A stretch of DNA of 5,027 nt from Deinococcus sp. (GTDB lineage Bacteria; Deinococcota; Deinococci; Deinococcales; Deinococcaceae), in contig JAGLBF010000105.1 of assembly GCA_018260375.1 (NCBI GenBank), positions 1 through 5,027 of the forward strand, read 5' to 3'. A model generated the notes under the pieces. That model made no database searches, was not told where the DNA came from, and worked only from the letters and a program-made list of their open reading frames with translations. Below are positions 4,999-5,027 of the stretch, in pieces (within the stretch, counting starts at the first letter, position 1; every line of letters starts with the position of its first letter). Position numbers and translations under genes: made by a program.

Positions 4999-5027
4999 AT
5001 ACGGACTGCGCTTCATTCCAGCACAGT
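4999..5027 (+). repeat. possible second copy of the ATACGGA-type intergenic repeat, cut by the window edge
   Basis: ATACGGACTGCGCTTCATT starts at 4999. It matches the minus-strand end of the 722-797 element (ATACGGATTCCGATTGATT) at 15 of 19 positions, including the full ATACGGA end. It begins 46 nt after the DUF4388 stop, again in an intergenic position. The far end lies beyond the window, so its identity is uncertain. Confidence 0.4.

Noticed and set aside
1..5027. CRISPR arrays, tRNA or rRNA genes, insertion sequences, and the palindromic radiation/desiccation response operator known from Deinococcus
   Set aside because: I read both strands for these and saw none. The repeats present are too few and too short for CRISPR, and no transposase or tRNA-like fold was recognised.

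Overview
The window most likely comes from a Deinococcus, or a close relative in Deinococcota. The best evidence is a near-canonical Deinococcus/Thermus-type LysZ ([LysW]-aminoadipate kinase), a marker of lysine synthesis through the alpha-aminoadipate route on the LysW carrier protein. Supporting evidence is the repeated placement of -10 hexamers 6 to 8 nt before start codons (leaderless transcription, well known in Deinococcus), a DUF4388/PATAN protein, and an intergenic repeat with ATACGGATT ends that resembles dispersed repeats I remember from Deinococcus genomes. Base composition is moderate and uneven: about 37-40% GC around 4081-4320 and about 67% around 4621-4800. That is on the low side for the genus, and the species cannot be named from this sequence.

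Layout, left to right. A macro-domain ADP-ribose hydrolase (206-724, +) converges on mnmA, the tRNA 2-thiouridylase (1934-795, -). The 70-nt gap and both stop codons lie in one repeat-like, hairpin-forming segment (722-797). Upstream of mnmA on the same strand is a single-domain Rcp1-type response regulator (2514-2074, -) with no histidine kinase beside it. Its start faces that of lysZ (2634-3437, +) across a 119-nt divergent promoter region. After lysZ comes a hairpin-rich spacer. Then come a small unrecognised protein (3654-3983, +), preceded by two tandem 17/16-nt units, and an AT-rich spacer leading into a DUF4388-domain protein (4203-4952, +). The right edge cuts through what may be a second copy of the intergenic repeat.

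The genes look like independent single-gene transcription units rather than a pathway operon: ADP-ribose chemistry, tRNA wobble-base thiolation, two-component signalling, lysine synthesis, and a probable regulatory adaptor. I see no mobile element, phage, CRISPR array, RNA gene or defence cassette. I also see no convincing evidence for a new multi-gene system. The most interesting signals are small-scale: the repeat that carries both convergent stop codons, the tandem-repeat leader, the steep GC gradient inside the DUF4388 gene, and the leaderless promoter pattern.
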